Positions 36,326-45,242 of a stretch of 64,000 nt of DNA are shown here, in pieces. This stretch comes from Micromonospora thermarum. Its GTDB lineage: Bacteria > Actinomycetota > Actinomycetes > Mycobacteriales > Micromonosporaceae. Location: the NCBI RefSeq assembly GCF_012034245.1, contig NZ_JAATEO010000015.1:1-64000 (forward strand). The letters run 5' to 3'. Each line of letters opens with the position of its first letter. The first letter of the stretch is position 1. The notes under the pieces are model-generated. The model was not told the origin of the DNA, searched no databases, and was given only the letters and a program-made list of their open reading frames with translations. Position numbers and translations under genes: made by a program.

Positions 36326-37462
36326 GTGGCGGACTGGCTGGCGGCGCTGGACCGTCGTGCCGAGCTGCGGGCCAAGGCGGGGCTGACGCGCACGCTTCGC
36401 CCGCGCTCCGCCGGCGACGCCGTGGTCGATCTCGCCGGCAACGACTACCTCGGCCTGTCGACGCACCCCGACGTCACGGCCGCGGCGGTGGCGGCGGTGC
36501 GGGCGTACGGGCTGGGAGCGACCGGGTCGCGGCTGGTGCGCGGCTCCACCGACGCCCACCACGCCCTCGAGGACGACCTGGCCGACTGGCTCGGCACCGA
36601 CCGGGCCCTGGTCTTCTCCTCGGGCTACCTGGCCAACCTCGGCGCGGTCCGGGCGCTCGTGCAACCGCGTACGCTGCTCGTCTCCGACGCGCACAACCAC
36701 GCCTCCCTGATCGACGGCTGCCGGATCTCCGGCGCGGAGACGGTGGTGACCCCGCACGCCGACGTCGCCGCCGTACGCGCCGCGCTCGCCGCCGCGCCCG
36801 GCCGGCCGGCGGTGGTGGTCACCGAGTCGGTGTTCTCCGTCGACGGGGACCTCGCCCCGCTGGCCGAGCTGCACGCGGTCACCCGTGGGCACGGCGCGCT
36901 GCTGCTCGTCGACGACGCCCACGCGCTCGGCGTGACCGGCCCGGGCGGCGCCGGGGGAGTGGCCGCCGCGGGGCTGGCCGGTGAGCCGGACGTGATCGTC
37001 ACGGCAACCCTGTCCAAGGCCCTCGGCGGCGCCGGCGGGGTGGTCGCCGGCCCGGCGGAGTTCGTCCGCCACCTGGTGGAGACGGGCCGGACGTTCATCT
37101 TCGACACGGCGCTGCCCCCGGCGGTGGCGGCCGGCGTACGGGCGGCCGTCGGGCTCGCCCGCGCCGGTGACGACCTGCGGGCGGAGCTGGCCGAGCGGGC
37201 CGGTCTCGCGGTCCGCCGGCTGCGCGCCGCCGGGCTGACCGTGTCGACCCCGGACGCCGCCGTCGTGTCGATCACCGCGCCCGGCCCCGAGACGGCCACC
37301 ACGTGGGCGGCCGACTGCCGGGACCGGGGCGTGGCCGTCGGTTGCTTCCGGCCGCCCTCCACCCCGGACAGCCGGTCCCGGCTCCGCCTGACCCTCAGCG
37401 CCGGCGTGCCCCGGGCGGACTTCGAGCGCGCCCTGGAGGTCATCGTGGAGTGTGCCCCGTGA
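36326..37462 (+). CDS. bioF: 8-amino-7-oxononanoate synthase
   Basis: 378 aa from GTG 36326, chosen because GGAG lies five bases upstream; GTG 36320 is an alternative. PLP-fold motifs are [39 protein letters not shown] and the Schiff-base lysine in [14 protein letters not shown]. It condenses pimeloyl thioester with alanine in biotin synthesis. The bioD gene follows 43 bp later. bioA is not present in the window. Confidence 0.92.
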   Translation: MADWLAALDRRAELRAKAGLTRTLRPRSAGDAVVDLAGNDYLGLSTHPDVTAAAVAAVRAYGLGATGSRLVRGSTDAHHALEDDLADWLGTDRALVFSSGYLANLGAVRALVQPRTLLVSDAHNHASLIDGCRISGAETVVTPHADVAAVRAALAAAPGRPAVVVTESVFSVDGDLAPLAELHAVTRGHGALLLVDDAHALGVTGPGGAGGVAAAGLAGEPDVIVTATLSKALGGAGGVVAGPAEFVRHLVETGRTFIFDTALPPAVAAGVRAAVGLARAGDDLRAELAERAGLAVRRLRAAGLTVSTPDAAVVSITAPGPETATTWAADCRDRGVAVGCFRPPSTPDSRSRLRLTLSAGVPRADFERALEVIVECAP

Positions 37463-37505
37463 GCGCGAGGTTGCGAGCCCCGCAGTCGCGAGCAGAGGTG
37501 GCACG

Positions 37506-38252
37506 GTGAGTGGTGCGGCCGGGACGGGAGCACCGTGGCGCGGCGTCGTGCTGGTGACGGGCACCGACACCGAGGTCGGCAAGACCGTGGTGACCGCGGC
37601 GATCACCGCCGCCGCGCAGGCCGCCGGGTTGCGCGTCGCGGTGGTCAAGCCGGGCCAGACGGGTACGGCCACCGGCGAACCGGGTGACGTTGACACGGTC
37701 ACCCGCCTCGCCGCGCCGCTCACCGGCCGGACGCTGGCGAGCTTCCCGGAGCCGCTCGCCCCGCTGGCGGCGGCCCGGATCGCCGAGCTGCCGCCCCTGG
37801 AGCTGTACGCGGCGGTCGACGCCGTCCGCGAGGAGACGGACAAGCACGACCTGGTGCTGGTGGAGGGGGCCGGCGGGCTGCTCGTGCCGATGGGGTTGCG
37901 GCCCTCGGGCGAGCCGTGGACGGTCGCCGACCTGGCGGTCTCGCTCGGCTGCCCGGCGGTGGTGGTGGCGCGGGCCGGCCTCGGCACGCTGAACCACACC
38001 GCGCTCACCCTGGAGGCGCTGGAGCGGCGGGCCGTGCCGGCGGGCGTGGTGATCGGCGCCTGGCCGGCCGAGCCGGAGCTGGTCCACTGGGCCAACCTCA
38101 CCGACCTCGTGCCGCACCTGCTCGGTGCGCTTCCGGCGGGGGCCGGCGGGATGGACCCGGGTGTGTTCCGGCGGTCCGCGCCGGGTTGGCTCACCCCCTC
38201 CCTGTACGGGGTCCTCGACGACTGGCGCGCCTGGGCCGAGGAGATCAGCTGA
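37506..38252 (+). CDS. bioD: Dethiobiotin synthetase
   Basis: 248 aa from GTG 37506. P-loop GTDTEVGKT (near 18-26), VAVVKPGQTGT, and VEGAGGLLVPMG are the BioD marks. It closes the ureido ring of dethiobiotin using ATP and CO2. It is the second gene of the bioF-bioD operon. Confidence 0.95.
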   Translation: MSGAAGTGAPWRGVVLVTGTDTEVGKTVVTAAITAAAQAAGLRVAVVKPGQTGTATGEPGDVDTVTRLAAPLTGRTLASFPEPLAPLAAARIAELPPLELYAAVDAVREETDKHDLVLVEGAGGLLVPMGLRPSGEPWTVADLAVSLGCPAVVVARAGLGTLNHTALTLEALERRAVPAGVVIGAWPAEPELVHWANLTDLVPHLLGALPAGAGGMDPGVFRRSAPGWLTPSLYGVLDDWRAWAEEIS

Positions 38253-38305
38253 ACTCCTGACCATCGTCGGCGCGCGCCCAGGTCGGGCGCCGGTGCAGTC
38301 AGCGG

Positions 38306-39478
38306 TCAGGCGCGGCGGATGACGAACGCGTCGGGCATCCGGAACGTGAGGTTGTCCGGGCACCAGGGCGGGCGGACCACCGTCACGCCGTCGAGCAGCG
38401 GCGTCACCTGCTCGACGACCACCGCCGCCTCCATCCGGGCCAACTGGTCGCCGACGCAGCGGTGGGCGCCCGCCCCGAAGGCGAGGTGCCGGCGTGAGCC
38501 CCTCTGCCCGGGCCGGAACTCGTCGGGCGCCTCCACCGTGGCCGGGTCACGGCCGGCGCGGGCCAGCCACAGGACGACGCTGGTGCCCGCCGGCACCGCC
38601 GTCCCGCCCAGCGTGGTGTCCACGGCGGCCACCCGGCGCCAGGTCACGATCGGCGGCTCCAGCCGCAGCCCCTCCTCGACCACGTCGGCGACCGCCACCG
38701 TGCCGGCGCGCAGGCCGGCGCGGACGGTCGGCTCGCCGGCCAGCCGGTGCAGCAGCAGCGTGAGGAACTGCGAGGTGGTCTCCTGACCGGCGACCAGCAG
38801 GAAGAACAGCGCCCCGACCACCACGTCGGGCGGGTGCCCGGCGGCGCGCAGCGCCCCGGCGAGCCCGCCGCCGGTGGCCGCGAACTCCCGCAGCACCCGG
38901 TGGAACCGCCCGACCTCCTCGGCCAGGGCGAGCTGGCGGTCGGCGTCCAACGGGGCCCAGAAGAGTTCGAGCGCGGCCCGCGCGAACTCCTTCACCGCGC
39001 CCACCGGGGCGTCCGGCAGCTCGACCAGGCGGGCCAGCACCAGCAGCGGCAGGTCGGCGGCCAGGTCGGCGTAGAGGTCGGCCGGCGTGCCGGCGTCAAG
39101 AGCGGCCCGGATGGCGGCCACCCGCTGCCCGACCAGGCCGGTGAGCCAGGGCCGCTGGGCGGCCACCTTCGCCGGGTGCAGGGCGTCGGCGACGATCGCC
39201 CGGATCGCCGGGTGGCTCGCGCCGCCGTTGTTGGCGAGGGTGGGGGGCAGGCGGAAGCGGTGCCCGGCGAGGACTCGCAGGGCGGCCACCGGGACCGGGG
39301 TGACGGCGTCGAGCGCGTTGTCCGGGCGGTACGTGGACGGATCGGTCAACACCTGCCGGACCAGCGCGTGCCGGGTCACCACCAGGTGCTCGACGCCCAC
39401 GTGGTCGGCGACGCGGGCCACGTCCGGCCAGGCGGCGTCGGCCGGCTCCGCCCAGCTCCGGAACAGCACGCCGGACAC
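38306..39478 (-). CDS. Cytochrome P450
   Basis: 390 aa. The I helix has LLVAGQETTSQFL, the K helix EEGLRLEPP (ExxR), and the heme loop FGAGAHRCVGDQLARME with Cys as axial ligand. It is class I like other soluble actinobacterial P450s and needs a ferredoxin supplied from elsewhere. The methyltransferase gene lies one base upstream, so the two are one operon. Closeness to biotin genes recalls BioI, but nothing in the sequence shows pimeloyl function. Confidence 0.9.
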   Translation of the reverse strand: MSGVLFRSWAEPADAAWPDVARVADHVGVEHLVVTRHALVRQVLTDPSTYRPDNALDAVTPVPVAALRVLAGHRFRLPPTLANNGGASHPAIRAIVADALHPAKVAAQRPWLTGLVGQRVAAIRAALDAGTPADLYADLAADLPLLVLARLVELPDAPVGAVKEFARAALELFWAPLDADRQLALAEEVGRFHRVLREFAATGGGLAGALRAAGHPPDVVVGALFFLLVAGQETTSQFLTLLLHRLAGEPTVRAGLRAGTVAVADVVEEGLRLEPPIVTWRRVAAVDTTLGGTAVPAGTSVVLWLARAGRDPATVEAPDEFRPGQRGSRRHLAFGAGAHRCVGDQLARMEAAVVVEQVTPLLDGVTVVRPPWCPDNLTFRMPDAFVIRRA

Positions 39479-39479
39479 G

Positions 39480-40148
39480 CTAACGGGCCGCCCCCGGCAG
39501 CCCGGGCCGCAGCCGCCACACCGTGGTGCGCTTCACGCGGACGCTCTCCAGCGTCTCGGGGACCGGCACGTCGTACGTGGCGACCTCGTCGAAGCGGTCG
39601 CGGGGCAGGAACGCCCGGCCCGGGTCGCCGACCAGCACCGTCGCGCCGGCCCGGGCGGCCTTCAACAGGAAGCGGAGCACCCGCTTCGCCATCACCTCGC
39701 TGTAGAAGACGTCCCCGGCGAGCACGACCTCGGCGCCGCCCGCGTCGCCGTCGAGGATGTCGCCCAGCTCGGCGTCGAGGCGTACCCCGTTGGCCTCGGC
39801 GTTGAGCGCGACGGCCGCGACGGCGAGCGGGTCGACCTCGACGGCGCGGACCGCGGCCGCGCCGGCGCGGGCCGCGGCGATGGCGACCAGGCCCGACCCG
39901 GAGGCGAGGTCGAGCACCCGCCGCCCGGTCACCAGCTCCGGGTGGTCGGTGACGTAGCGGGCGAGCGCCTGCCCGCCGGCCCAGGCGAAGGCCCAGAACG
40001 GGGGCGGCTGGGCGCTGTGGAACTCGCCCTCGGTCAGCTCCCACAGCCCGACCGCGTCGTCGGCCTGGTGCAGCCGCACCTCGGGCACGAAGGCGACCGG
40101 CGCGAGGCGCGCGTGCAGCCGGACGAAGGCGGTGGCGAGTTCGGACAC
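39480..40148 (-). CDS. SAM-dependent methyltransferase, METTL20/Nnt1-like
   Basis: 222 aa. The SAM-binding core is VLDLASGSGLVAIAAARAGA, then VEVDPLAVAAVALNAEANG and LAGDVFYSEVMAKR. FWAFAWAGGQALARYV near the start is the mark of the ETFB-lysine methyltransferase-like group. It may methylate a lysine on electron-transfer flavoprotein or a related target, which is inference. One base separates it from the P450. Confidence 0.8.
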   Translation of the reverse strand: MSELATAFVRLHARLAPVAFVPEVRLHQADDAVGLWELTEGEFHSAQPPPFWAFAWAGGQALARYVTDHPELVTGRRVLDLASGSGLVAIAAARAGAAAVRAVEVDPLAVAAVALNAEANGVRLDAELGDILDGDAGGAEVVLAGDVFYSEVMAKRVLRFLLKAARAGATVLVGDPGRAFLPRDRFDEVATYDVPVPETLESVRVKRTTVWRLRPGLPGAAR

Positions 40149-40327
40149 CGGCAGATTCTCCCGCAGGCCGGACGACCGGCGTGTCGCGGGGAGGGCGTGA
40201 CCGGTTCACCACGCAGGGTGAAACCACCCCCCGTGCTTGACGGTCCGTGCGAACACGCCCGTCTACCGGCTGCCTCCGCGCGCTCCTAGCGTCTGTCGTG
40301 GAGGCGACCGACGGGAGGGCGGAGAAG

Positions 40328-41158
40328 GTGACGCGGTGGCGGTACGCGTTGCGGGCCGGGGTGGTGCTGGCCTGCCTGACCGGGGTGTGCCTGGCCGCGC
40401 CGGCGCCGGCGTCGGCGGCCAACAGCACCGAGTTGAGTGGCCTGCCCGACGAGTTCCGGGCCGGTGACCCGGTGGCGACGGTCTCCGCGGTGGTCCGGCG
40501 TGACCAGGGCGGCTGCGTGAAGGTCCGCTGGTCGATGGTGCTGCGGGTGTCGGGCCTGCGGCTCGACCAGGTGAAGATGGACCGGATCGAGGAGACCGGG
40601 TCGTTCCCGCTGGAGGTGCGCACCGACGGTGACGTCGCCCGGCTGACCGACCGGCAGCTCGATCCCGGGACGCTCTGCCCGGACCGGACGGTGACGGCCA
40701 AGTACCGGTTGGCGTTCGCGGAGGACGTGAGCCGCGGGCGGGTCACGCTGGAGGCGGAGGCGTACGACGCGAACCTGCGCCTGCTGGCGCGGCAGACCGC
40801 GACCCGGACGGTGGTGGGGCCGGACGGCGAGGCGTCGCCCGGCGGATCCGCGGAGGCGTCCGAGCCGTCGGCCGAGCCCACCGAGTCGGCGGTGGATGAG
40901 ACCGGCGAGGAGGTGCCCGCCGAGGACGGCGTCGCCGAGGTGCCACCGGCCGCTGGCGCGGGCCGCCCGGTCGCGCGGTCCGGTGGCTTCGGTGCGGTGC
41001 AGGCCGCCTTCCTGCTGGGTGGGCTGCTGCTCTCCCTCGGCCTCGGGCTGCTGTTGCGCCTGCGGCACCTGACGCGGACGGCGGGCGACGACCGTGGGCC
41101 GGCCCGGGACTGGGGGCGTCCGGCGAGCCGGTCGCGGGGGTGGGCGGGGGGACGCTGA
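40328..41158 (+). CDS. Secreted membrane-anchored hypothetical protein
   Basis: 276 aa from GTG 40328. A signal peptide (AGVVLACLTGVCLAA, cut near ASAAN) leads into a globular domain of about 150 residues with two cysteines (GGCVKVRW and TLCPDRT). Then a Glu/Pro/Ser-rich linker and a C-terminal helix (AAFLLGGLLLSLGLGLLLRL) with an Arg-rich tail. It should face outside, anchored by the last helix. I recognise no family. Confidence 0.75.
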   Translation: MTRWRYALRAGVVLACLTGVCLAAPAPASAANSTELSGLPDEFRAGDPVATVSAVVRRDQGGCVKVRWSMVLRVSGLRLDQVKMDRIEETGSFPLEVRTDGDVARLTDRQLDPGTLCPDRTVTAKYRLAFAEDVSRGRVTLEAEAYDANLRLLARQTATRTVVGPDGEASPGGSAEASEPSAEPTESAVDETGEEVPAEDGVAEVPPAAGAGRPVARSGGFGAVQAAFLLGGLLLSLGLGLLLRLRHLTRTAGDDRGPARDWGRPASRSRGWAGGR

Positions 41159-41230
41159 TCGGGGGCCGCCGGGGGTGGTGACCTGCCGTGCCACCTCCGG
41201 CGGACGTCCCGCCCATCGAACGGGTTCGAC

Positions 41231-41257
41231 TTTACAAAACAATGGGACTTGTAAAAT
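41231..41257 (+). promoter_or_regulatory. alkB promoter with overlapping inverted repeat
   Basis: TTTACAA (41231-41237) and TTGTAAA (41249-41255) form a 7-bp inverted repeat with 11-bp spacer, in a notably AT-rich island. The -35-like TTTACA lies on the left arm and the -10 TAAAAT (41252-41257) on the right, so a bound dimer would hide the promoter. The likely regulator is a TetR-type protein, perhaps that at 43164. Confidence 0.55.
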
Positions 41258-41311
41258 AGCGTGACGGCTGCCACAGTCAGGAGGACACCGGCGAGAGATC
41301 GGAGGTCGGCC

Positions 41312-42460
41312 ATGGCCGTCGACGCGACCGTCACCCCCGGCGCCTGGCGGGACGCCCGCAAGCCACTCTGGCCGCTGGCGTTGCTCGTCCCCGCGCTGCC
41401 CTTCCTCGCCTGGCTGTCCTGGCGGGGCGGCGGGGGCGGGTGGGCCTGGTGGATCACCCCCGCCGTGGTGTTCGGCCTGATCCCGGTCATCGACCTGCTG
41501 ATCGGGGACGACCGGCGCAACCCGCCGGAGGCGGCGGTGCCGCGGCTCCAGGCGGACGGCTACTACCGGTGGCTCACCTACCTGTACCTGCCCGCCCAGT
41601 ACGCGGCCCTGGTGCTCTGCTGCGCCGTCTGGGCCGCCGGCGGCCTCTCCCCGCTGGCGGCGGCGGGTCTGGTCGCCACCGTCGGGGTCGTGAACGGCAT
41701 CGCCATCAACACCGCCCATGAGCTGGGCCACAAGCGGGAGACGATGGAACGCTGGCTCTCCAAGGTGGCGCTGGCGCCCACCGGGTACGGGCACTTCTAC
41801 GTCGAGCACAACCGGGGCCACCACACCCGGGTCGCCACCCCGGAGGACCCGGCCAGTTCCCGGCTGGGTGAGAGCTTCTGGGCCTTCTGGCCGCGTACCG
41901 TCTGGGGCAGCCTGCGGTCGGCCTGGCGGCTGGAGACCGGCCGGTTCCGCATCCGCGGCCGCAGCCCCTGGACGTGGCGCAACGACATCCTCAACGCCTG
42001 GGCGATGACCGTGGTGCTCTACGCGCTGCTGATGGTCGCGTTCGGCCCCGGCGTGCTGGTCTTCCTGGTCCTCCAGGCCGTGGTCGGCTTCAGCCTGCTG
42101 GAGGTCGTGAACTACCTGGAGCACTACGGCCTCGCCCGGCAGCGCACCGCCGCCGGCCGGTACGAGAAGGTCGACCCCCGGCACAGCTGGAACAGCGACC
42201 GTACCGTCACCAACGTCTTCCTCTTCCAGCTCCAGCGGCACAGCGACCACCACGCCAACCCGCTGCGCCGCTACCAGACGCTGCGCAGCTTCGACTCCTC
42301 GCCGCAGCTGCCGGCCGGCTACGCGACGATGGTGGTCGCCGCGCTGATCCCGCCGGTGTGGCGGCGGGTCATGGACCACCGGGTGCTCGCCCACTACGGC
42401 GGCGACCCGGACCTCGCGAACGTCCATCCGCCGGCCCGGCCCCGGTTCCGGAAGGGCTGA
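41312..42460 (+). CDS. alkB: AlkB-type integral-membrane alkane 1-monooxygenase
   Basis: 382 aa from ATG 41312 behind GGAGG. The diiron histidine boxes are NTAHELGHK, EHNRGHHTRV and LQRHSDHH, plus the NYLEHYG motif typical of AlkB. About six membrane helices are predicted. It hydroxylates terminal methyl groups of alkanes using reduced rubredoxin. No rubredoxin gene follows within the window, unlike many actinomycete alkB loci. Confidence 0.92.
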   Translation: MAVDATVTPGAWRDARKPLWPLALLVPALPFLAWLSWRGGGGGWAWWITPAVVFGLIPVIDLLIGDDRRNPPEAAVPRLQADGYYRWLTYLYLPAQYAALVLCCAVWAAGGLSPLAAAGLVATVGVVNGIAINTAHELGHKRETMERWLSKVALAPTGYGHFYVEHNRGHHTRVATPEDPASSRLGESFWAFWPRTVWGSLRSAWRLETGRFRIRGRSPWTWRNDILNAWAMTVVLYALLMVAFGPGVLVFLVLQAVVGFSLLEVVNYLEHYGLARQRTAAGRYEKVDPRHSWNSDRTVTNVFLFQLQRHSDHHANPLRRYQTLRSFDSSPQLPAGYATMVVAALIPPVWRRVMDHRVLAHYGGDPDLANVHPPARPRFRKG

Positions 42461-42534
42461 GGCGCACCGCAACCGGGAGCGCGGTCCCGGCCCGGCGCCC
42501 GTGGCAACGTCGCGGCGCGGCGCACACGCGGGCC

Positions 42535-43110
42535 CTACGGCGCCCAGTCCGGGTCGCGGCCGAAGGCGGCGATGAGCTGGTCCTGGGGGTCGGCGTCGGC
42601 CACCACGTCGACGCCCGAACGGACGAGCCGGCCCCGCCGGTAGTCGTCGATCCGCCCACGGAACCAGCGGGCGCACTCGGCCACCGCGTCGGCGTCCAGA
42701 CGCCGGTCGGCGCCGATCGCCGCCGCCAGGTCCCACCCGTGCACGAGGTGCTCCGCGATGAGCTGGTGCAGGTATTCGTCGGCCGGTGTCCGGCCGGAGG
42801 AGAGGTCGACGGTGCGCTCCAGCGCCGAGGGGTGGGTGAAGGCCAGCTCCGCCTGCGCCGCCGCGTCCCGGGCCGCGGCCGCCGGGTCACCGTCGAGCTG
42901 GTCGCCCTCGTAGCGGTCGCCCACCTCCGCGATCGTGCGTCCGGCCATCAGCGCCACGCTCCACCGGTCCTCGCCGACGACGTGGTTCACCAGCGTCCGG
43001 ACGTCCCAGTCCGTGCAGGGCGTCGGCGCCGCCCACTGCCCCGGGCCGACCTCCGCCACCCGGTCCGTGAACTCGGCGAGGCTGCGGCGGTACGTCTCGA
43101 GCAGGTCCAT
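42535..43110 (-). CDS. TIGR03086-type DinB-like, mycothiol-dependent-isomerase-fold protein
   Basis: 191 aa from ATG 43110. The DinB-like fold shows PTPCTDWDVRTLVNHVVGEDRW, with metal-binding His, and EYLHQLIAEHLVHGWDLAAAI giving further His residues. This group uses mycothiol or related thiols, or is only structural. Substrate unknown. It faces alkB, with 74 bp between their ends. Confidence 0.8.
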   Translation of the reverse strand: MDLLETYRRSLAEFTDRVAEVGPGQWAAPTPCTDWDVRTLVNHVVGEDRWSVALMAGRTIAEVGDRYEGDQLDGDPAAAARDAAAQAELAFTHPSALERTVDLSSGRTPADEYLHQLIAEHLVHGWDLAAAIGADRRLDADAVAECARWFRGRIDDYRRGRLVRSGVDVVADADPQDQLIAAFGRDPDWAP

Positions 43111-43163
43111 GCCTGGATTGTCCCGCCCCCGGTCACCGGCCCAGGCCGGTTTCCGCGCGCCCC

Positions 43164-43766
43164 TCACTCGAGCTGGGCCGGGTCGATCCCCAGCTCGCGG
43201 GCGGTGACCAGGCGGACCCACTCGGTGAACTGTCGGCGGGAGATCACCCGGTCGTGTACCGCGAGCTGCACGGCGAGGCCGTCCATCACCGCGCTGATCC
43301 GCCAGGCGGCGCCCTCCGGGTCGGCGCACTGGAAGGTGCCGTCGCGGACCCCCGCCGCGATCACCGTGGCCAGGTCCTGCCGCCAGCGCAGGTCCAGCCG
43401 CCGGGAGACCTTCTCCAGCTCCGGCGTGCGCAGCGACTCGGCCCAGCCGTCGATCCACATGGACCACGAGATCGGGCGGCCGGCCGGGGTGTAGAGCTTG
43501 ACGATCCGCCGCAGCTTCGTCAGCGGCGGGGCGCTGGACCGCATCACCGCGTCCAGCCGGGCGAGATCCTGCTCGACGGCGTACGCGAACGCCTCGGCGA
43601 GCAGCCGGTCCTTGGTGGCGAAGTGGTAGAAGACCAGTGCCTGGCTCACCCCCGCGGCCTGAGCCACGTCGGAGGTGCGGGTGTTGGCCAGGCCGCGCTC
43701 CACGATCACGTCACAGGCCGTGCGCAGCAGGGCATCCAGGCGGATCTCGGCCGCACGTCTTGTCAC
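43164..43766 (-). CDS. TetR-family transcriptional regulator
   Basis: 200 aa from GTG 43766 (VTRRAAEIRLDALL). The HTH is TSDVAQAAGVSQALVFYHF (about 28-47), with a C-terminal TetR ligand domain containing PISWSMWIDGWAESLRT. It is nearest in the window to the inverted repeat before alkB, about 2 kb away. The link to alkB is inference. It ends 53 bp before the DinB-like gene start. Confidence 0.85.
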   Translation of the reverse strand: MTRRAAEIRLDALLRTACDVIVERGLANTRTSDVAQAAGVSQALVFYHFATKDRLLAEAFAYAVEQDLARLDAVMRSSAPPLTKLRRIVKLYTPAGRPISWSMWIDGWAESLRTPELEKVSRRLDLRWRQDLATVIAAGVRDGTFQCADPEGAAWRISAVMDGLAVQLAVHDRVISRRQFTEWVRLVTARELGIDPAQLE

Positions 43767-43958
43767 AGCAGTAACCGTAGTCCATCCATGCGGACACGGG
43801 CCGTTACCGACCGATCCGGACACGAAGCTCAGTCGGTCGGAAACAGGACAGTTCCCGGGCGAGCGCGGCGTGGTTGTCCGGATCGGCGCAGCGTGTCGAC
43901 GCGCGTCGACCCGGCGGCCGTCCCCGGCCCGGCGGGGACGCGCCGGGGACACCCCGAG

Positions 43959-43988
43959 TTGGCAACCGCTCGCCGGCTCGGCTAGAGT
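43959..43988 (+). promoter_or_regulatory. Promoter of the tRNA cluster
   Basis: TTGGCA and TAGAGT spaced by 18 bp, ending 31 bp before tRNA-Gly. Both boxes are close to actinobacterial consensus, as expected for a stable-RNA promoter. Confidence 0.7.
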
Positions 43989-44019
43989 TCTCATCCGTCA
44001 CCGGGAAAGCCGGGGGCAC

Positions 44020-44092
44020 GCGGACGTAGCGCAGCTGGTAGCGCATCACCTTGCCAAGGTGAGGGTCGCGGGTTCGAATCCCGTCGTCCGCT
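44020..44092 (+). tRNA. tRNA-Gly (GCC)
   Basis: 73 bases, acceptor GCGGACG/CGTCCGC, T-arm GGTTCGAATCC, anticodon GCC at 44053-44055 in loop TTGCCAA. First of three tRNAs. Confidence 0.95.
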
Positions 44093-44126
44093 CGGAGATG
44101 CCGCCACGCATGACGGGGGCAACCTC

Positions 44127-44197
44127 GGTGGGGTGGCCGAGAGGCGAGGCAACGGCCTGCAAAGCCGTGTACGCGGGTTCAAATCCCGTCCCCACCT
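44127..44197 (+). tRNA. tRNA-Cys (GCA)
   Basis: 71 bases, acceptor GGTGGGG/CCCCACC, T-arm GGTTCAAATCC, anticodon GCA at 44159-44161. The short length is normal for tRNA-Cys. Confidence 0.95.
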
Positions 44198-44209
44198 CGG
44201 CACGGACGA

Positions 44210-44284
44210 GGGCGATTGGCGCAGTGGGAGCGCGCTTCCTTGACACGGAAGAGGTCACTGGTTCAAACCCAGTATCGCCCACCA
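44210..44284 (+). tRNA. tRNA-Val (GAC)
   Basis: 75 bases with the CCA end encoded. Acceptor GGGCGAT/ATCGCCC, T-arm GGTTCAAACCC, anticodon GAC at 44242-44244. Confidence 0.95.
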
Positions 44285-44291
44285 GCGGAAA

Positions 44292-44320
44292 CGAGCCCGG
44301 CACCAACGGTGCCGGGCTCG
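44292..44320 (+). terminator. Terminator of tRNA operon
   Basis: A perfect 13-bp stem CGAGCCCGGCACC with an AAC loop starts 8 bases after tRNA-Val. It also faces the convergent dehydrogenase gene. Confidence 0.85.
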
Positions 44321-44355
44321 TCGCATTCCGGGCCGCAGCGCCGCCCGGCCCCTGA

Positions 44356-45231
44356 TCAGCGCACCGGGGAGCGGGGCTCCGCGACGACGGCCGCGTCCTT
44401 GTCGCCGTCCCCGGCCCGCACCGCCTCGGTGAACCGGTCTGCCGCGCAGGCCGTCACCACCAGGCCGACGCCCCGGGCGTCCGCCTCGTCGACGGCCAGC
44501 CGCAGGTCCTTGGCCATCAGGTTCACCCGGAACTGCGGGGGCTCGTAGCTGCGGTTGCGCACCATCTCCGCCCGGAACGCCAGGGTCGGGGAGCTGAACC
44601 CGCTCGCGGTGAGGGCGGCGAGGAACCGCTCCCGGTCCAGGCCGCTGCTCTCGACGAACGCCACCGCCTCGGCCAGCGCGGCCACCTGGTTGCCGAGGAT
44701 CAGGTTGAAGGCCAGCTTCAGCGTGCTCGCCGCGCCGACCGGGCCGACGTACCGGATCTCCTGCCCCAGCGTGGCGAGCACGTCGTGCGCCTCCTCCACG
44801 CCCGACCGGTCACCGGCGGTGAAGATCCGCAGCTTGCCCGCCTGGGCCATCGGCGGGTTGCCGAGGACGCAGGCCTCGATCCGTCGTACGCCCACCCGCG
44901 CCAGGCGCTCGCTGGCCTCCGCCGAGTACGCGGGCGACAGCGTGGACGTGTCCACCACCAGCGTGCCCGGTCGCAGGTAGCCGAGCATCTCACCGAACAG
45001 CACCTGCTCGACGGCGTGCTGGTCGCTGAGGCTCAGCACGACGATCCGGGCGTTCTCCACGGCCTCGCCGCTGGTGGCGGCGACACGTGCGCCCGCCTCG
45101 GCCAGGGGCGCGGCCTTCGCCGCCGTCCGGTTGTGCACCACCAGGGGGTAACCGGCGGCGCGCAGGCACCGCGCCATGCCGGCGCCCATCCCGCCCAGCC
45201 CGACGAAGGCCAGCTCTCGGTCGTGACTCAT
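44356..45231 (-). CDS. NAD(P)-dependent beta-hydroxyacid dehydrogenase family protein
   Basis: 291 aa from ATG 45231. The Rossmann loop is LAFVGLGGMGAGMARCLRAA; GTLVVDTSTLSPAYSAE is the substrate loop and GPVGAASTLKLAFNLILGNQ carries the catalytic Lys. This is the 3-hydroxyisobutyrate dehydrogenase or imine-reductase-like family. It is the last of a three-gene minus-strand operon with a DUF1772 protein and a luciferase-like oxidoreductase. Its role beside a polyketide cluster could be tailoring, which I infer from context only. Confidence 0.88.
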   Translation of the reverse strand: MSHDRELAFVGLGGMGAGMARCLRAAGYPLVVHNRTAAKAAPLAEAGARVAATSGEAVENARIVVLSLSDQHAVEQVLFGEMLGYLRPGTLVVDTSTLSPAYSAEASERLARVGVRRIEACVLGNPPMAQAGKLRIFTAGDRSGVEEAHDVLATLGQEIRYVGPVGAASTLKLAFNLILGNQVAALAEAVAFVESSGLDRERFLAALTASGFSSPTLAFRAEMVRNRSYEPPQFRVNLMAKDLRLAVDEADARGVGLVVTACAADRFTEAVRAGDGDKDAAVVAEPRSPVR

Positions 45232-45242
45232 CTGTGGTCCTT

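Noticed and set aside
38306..39478. P450 as BioI in pimelate formation for biotin
   Set aside because: Only closeness to bio genes supports it; it is on the other strand, in operon with a methyltransferase and carries no BioI-specific feature I can see.
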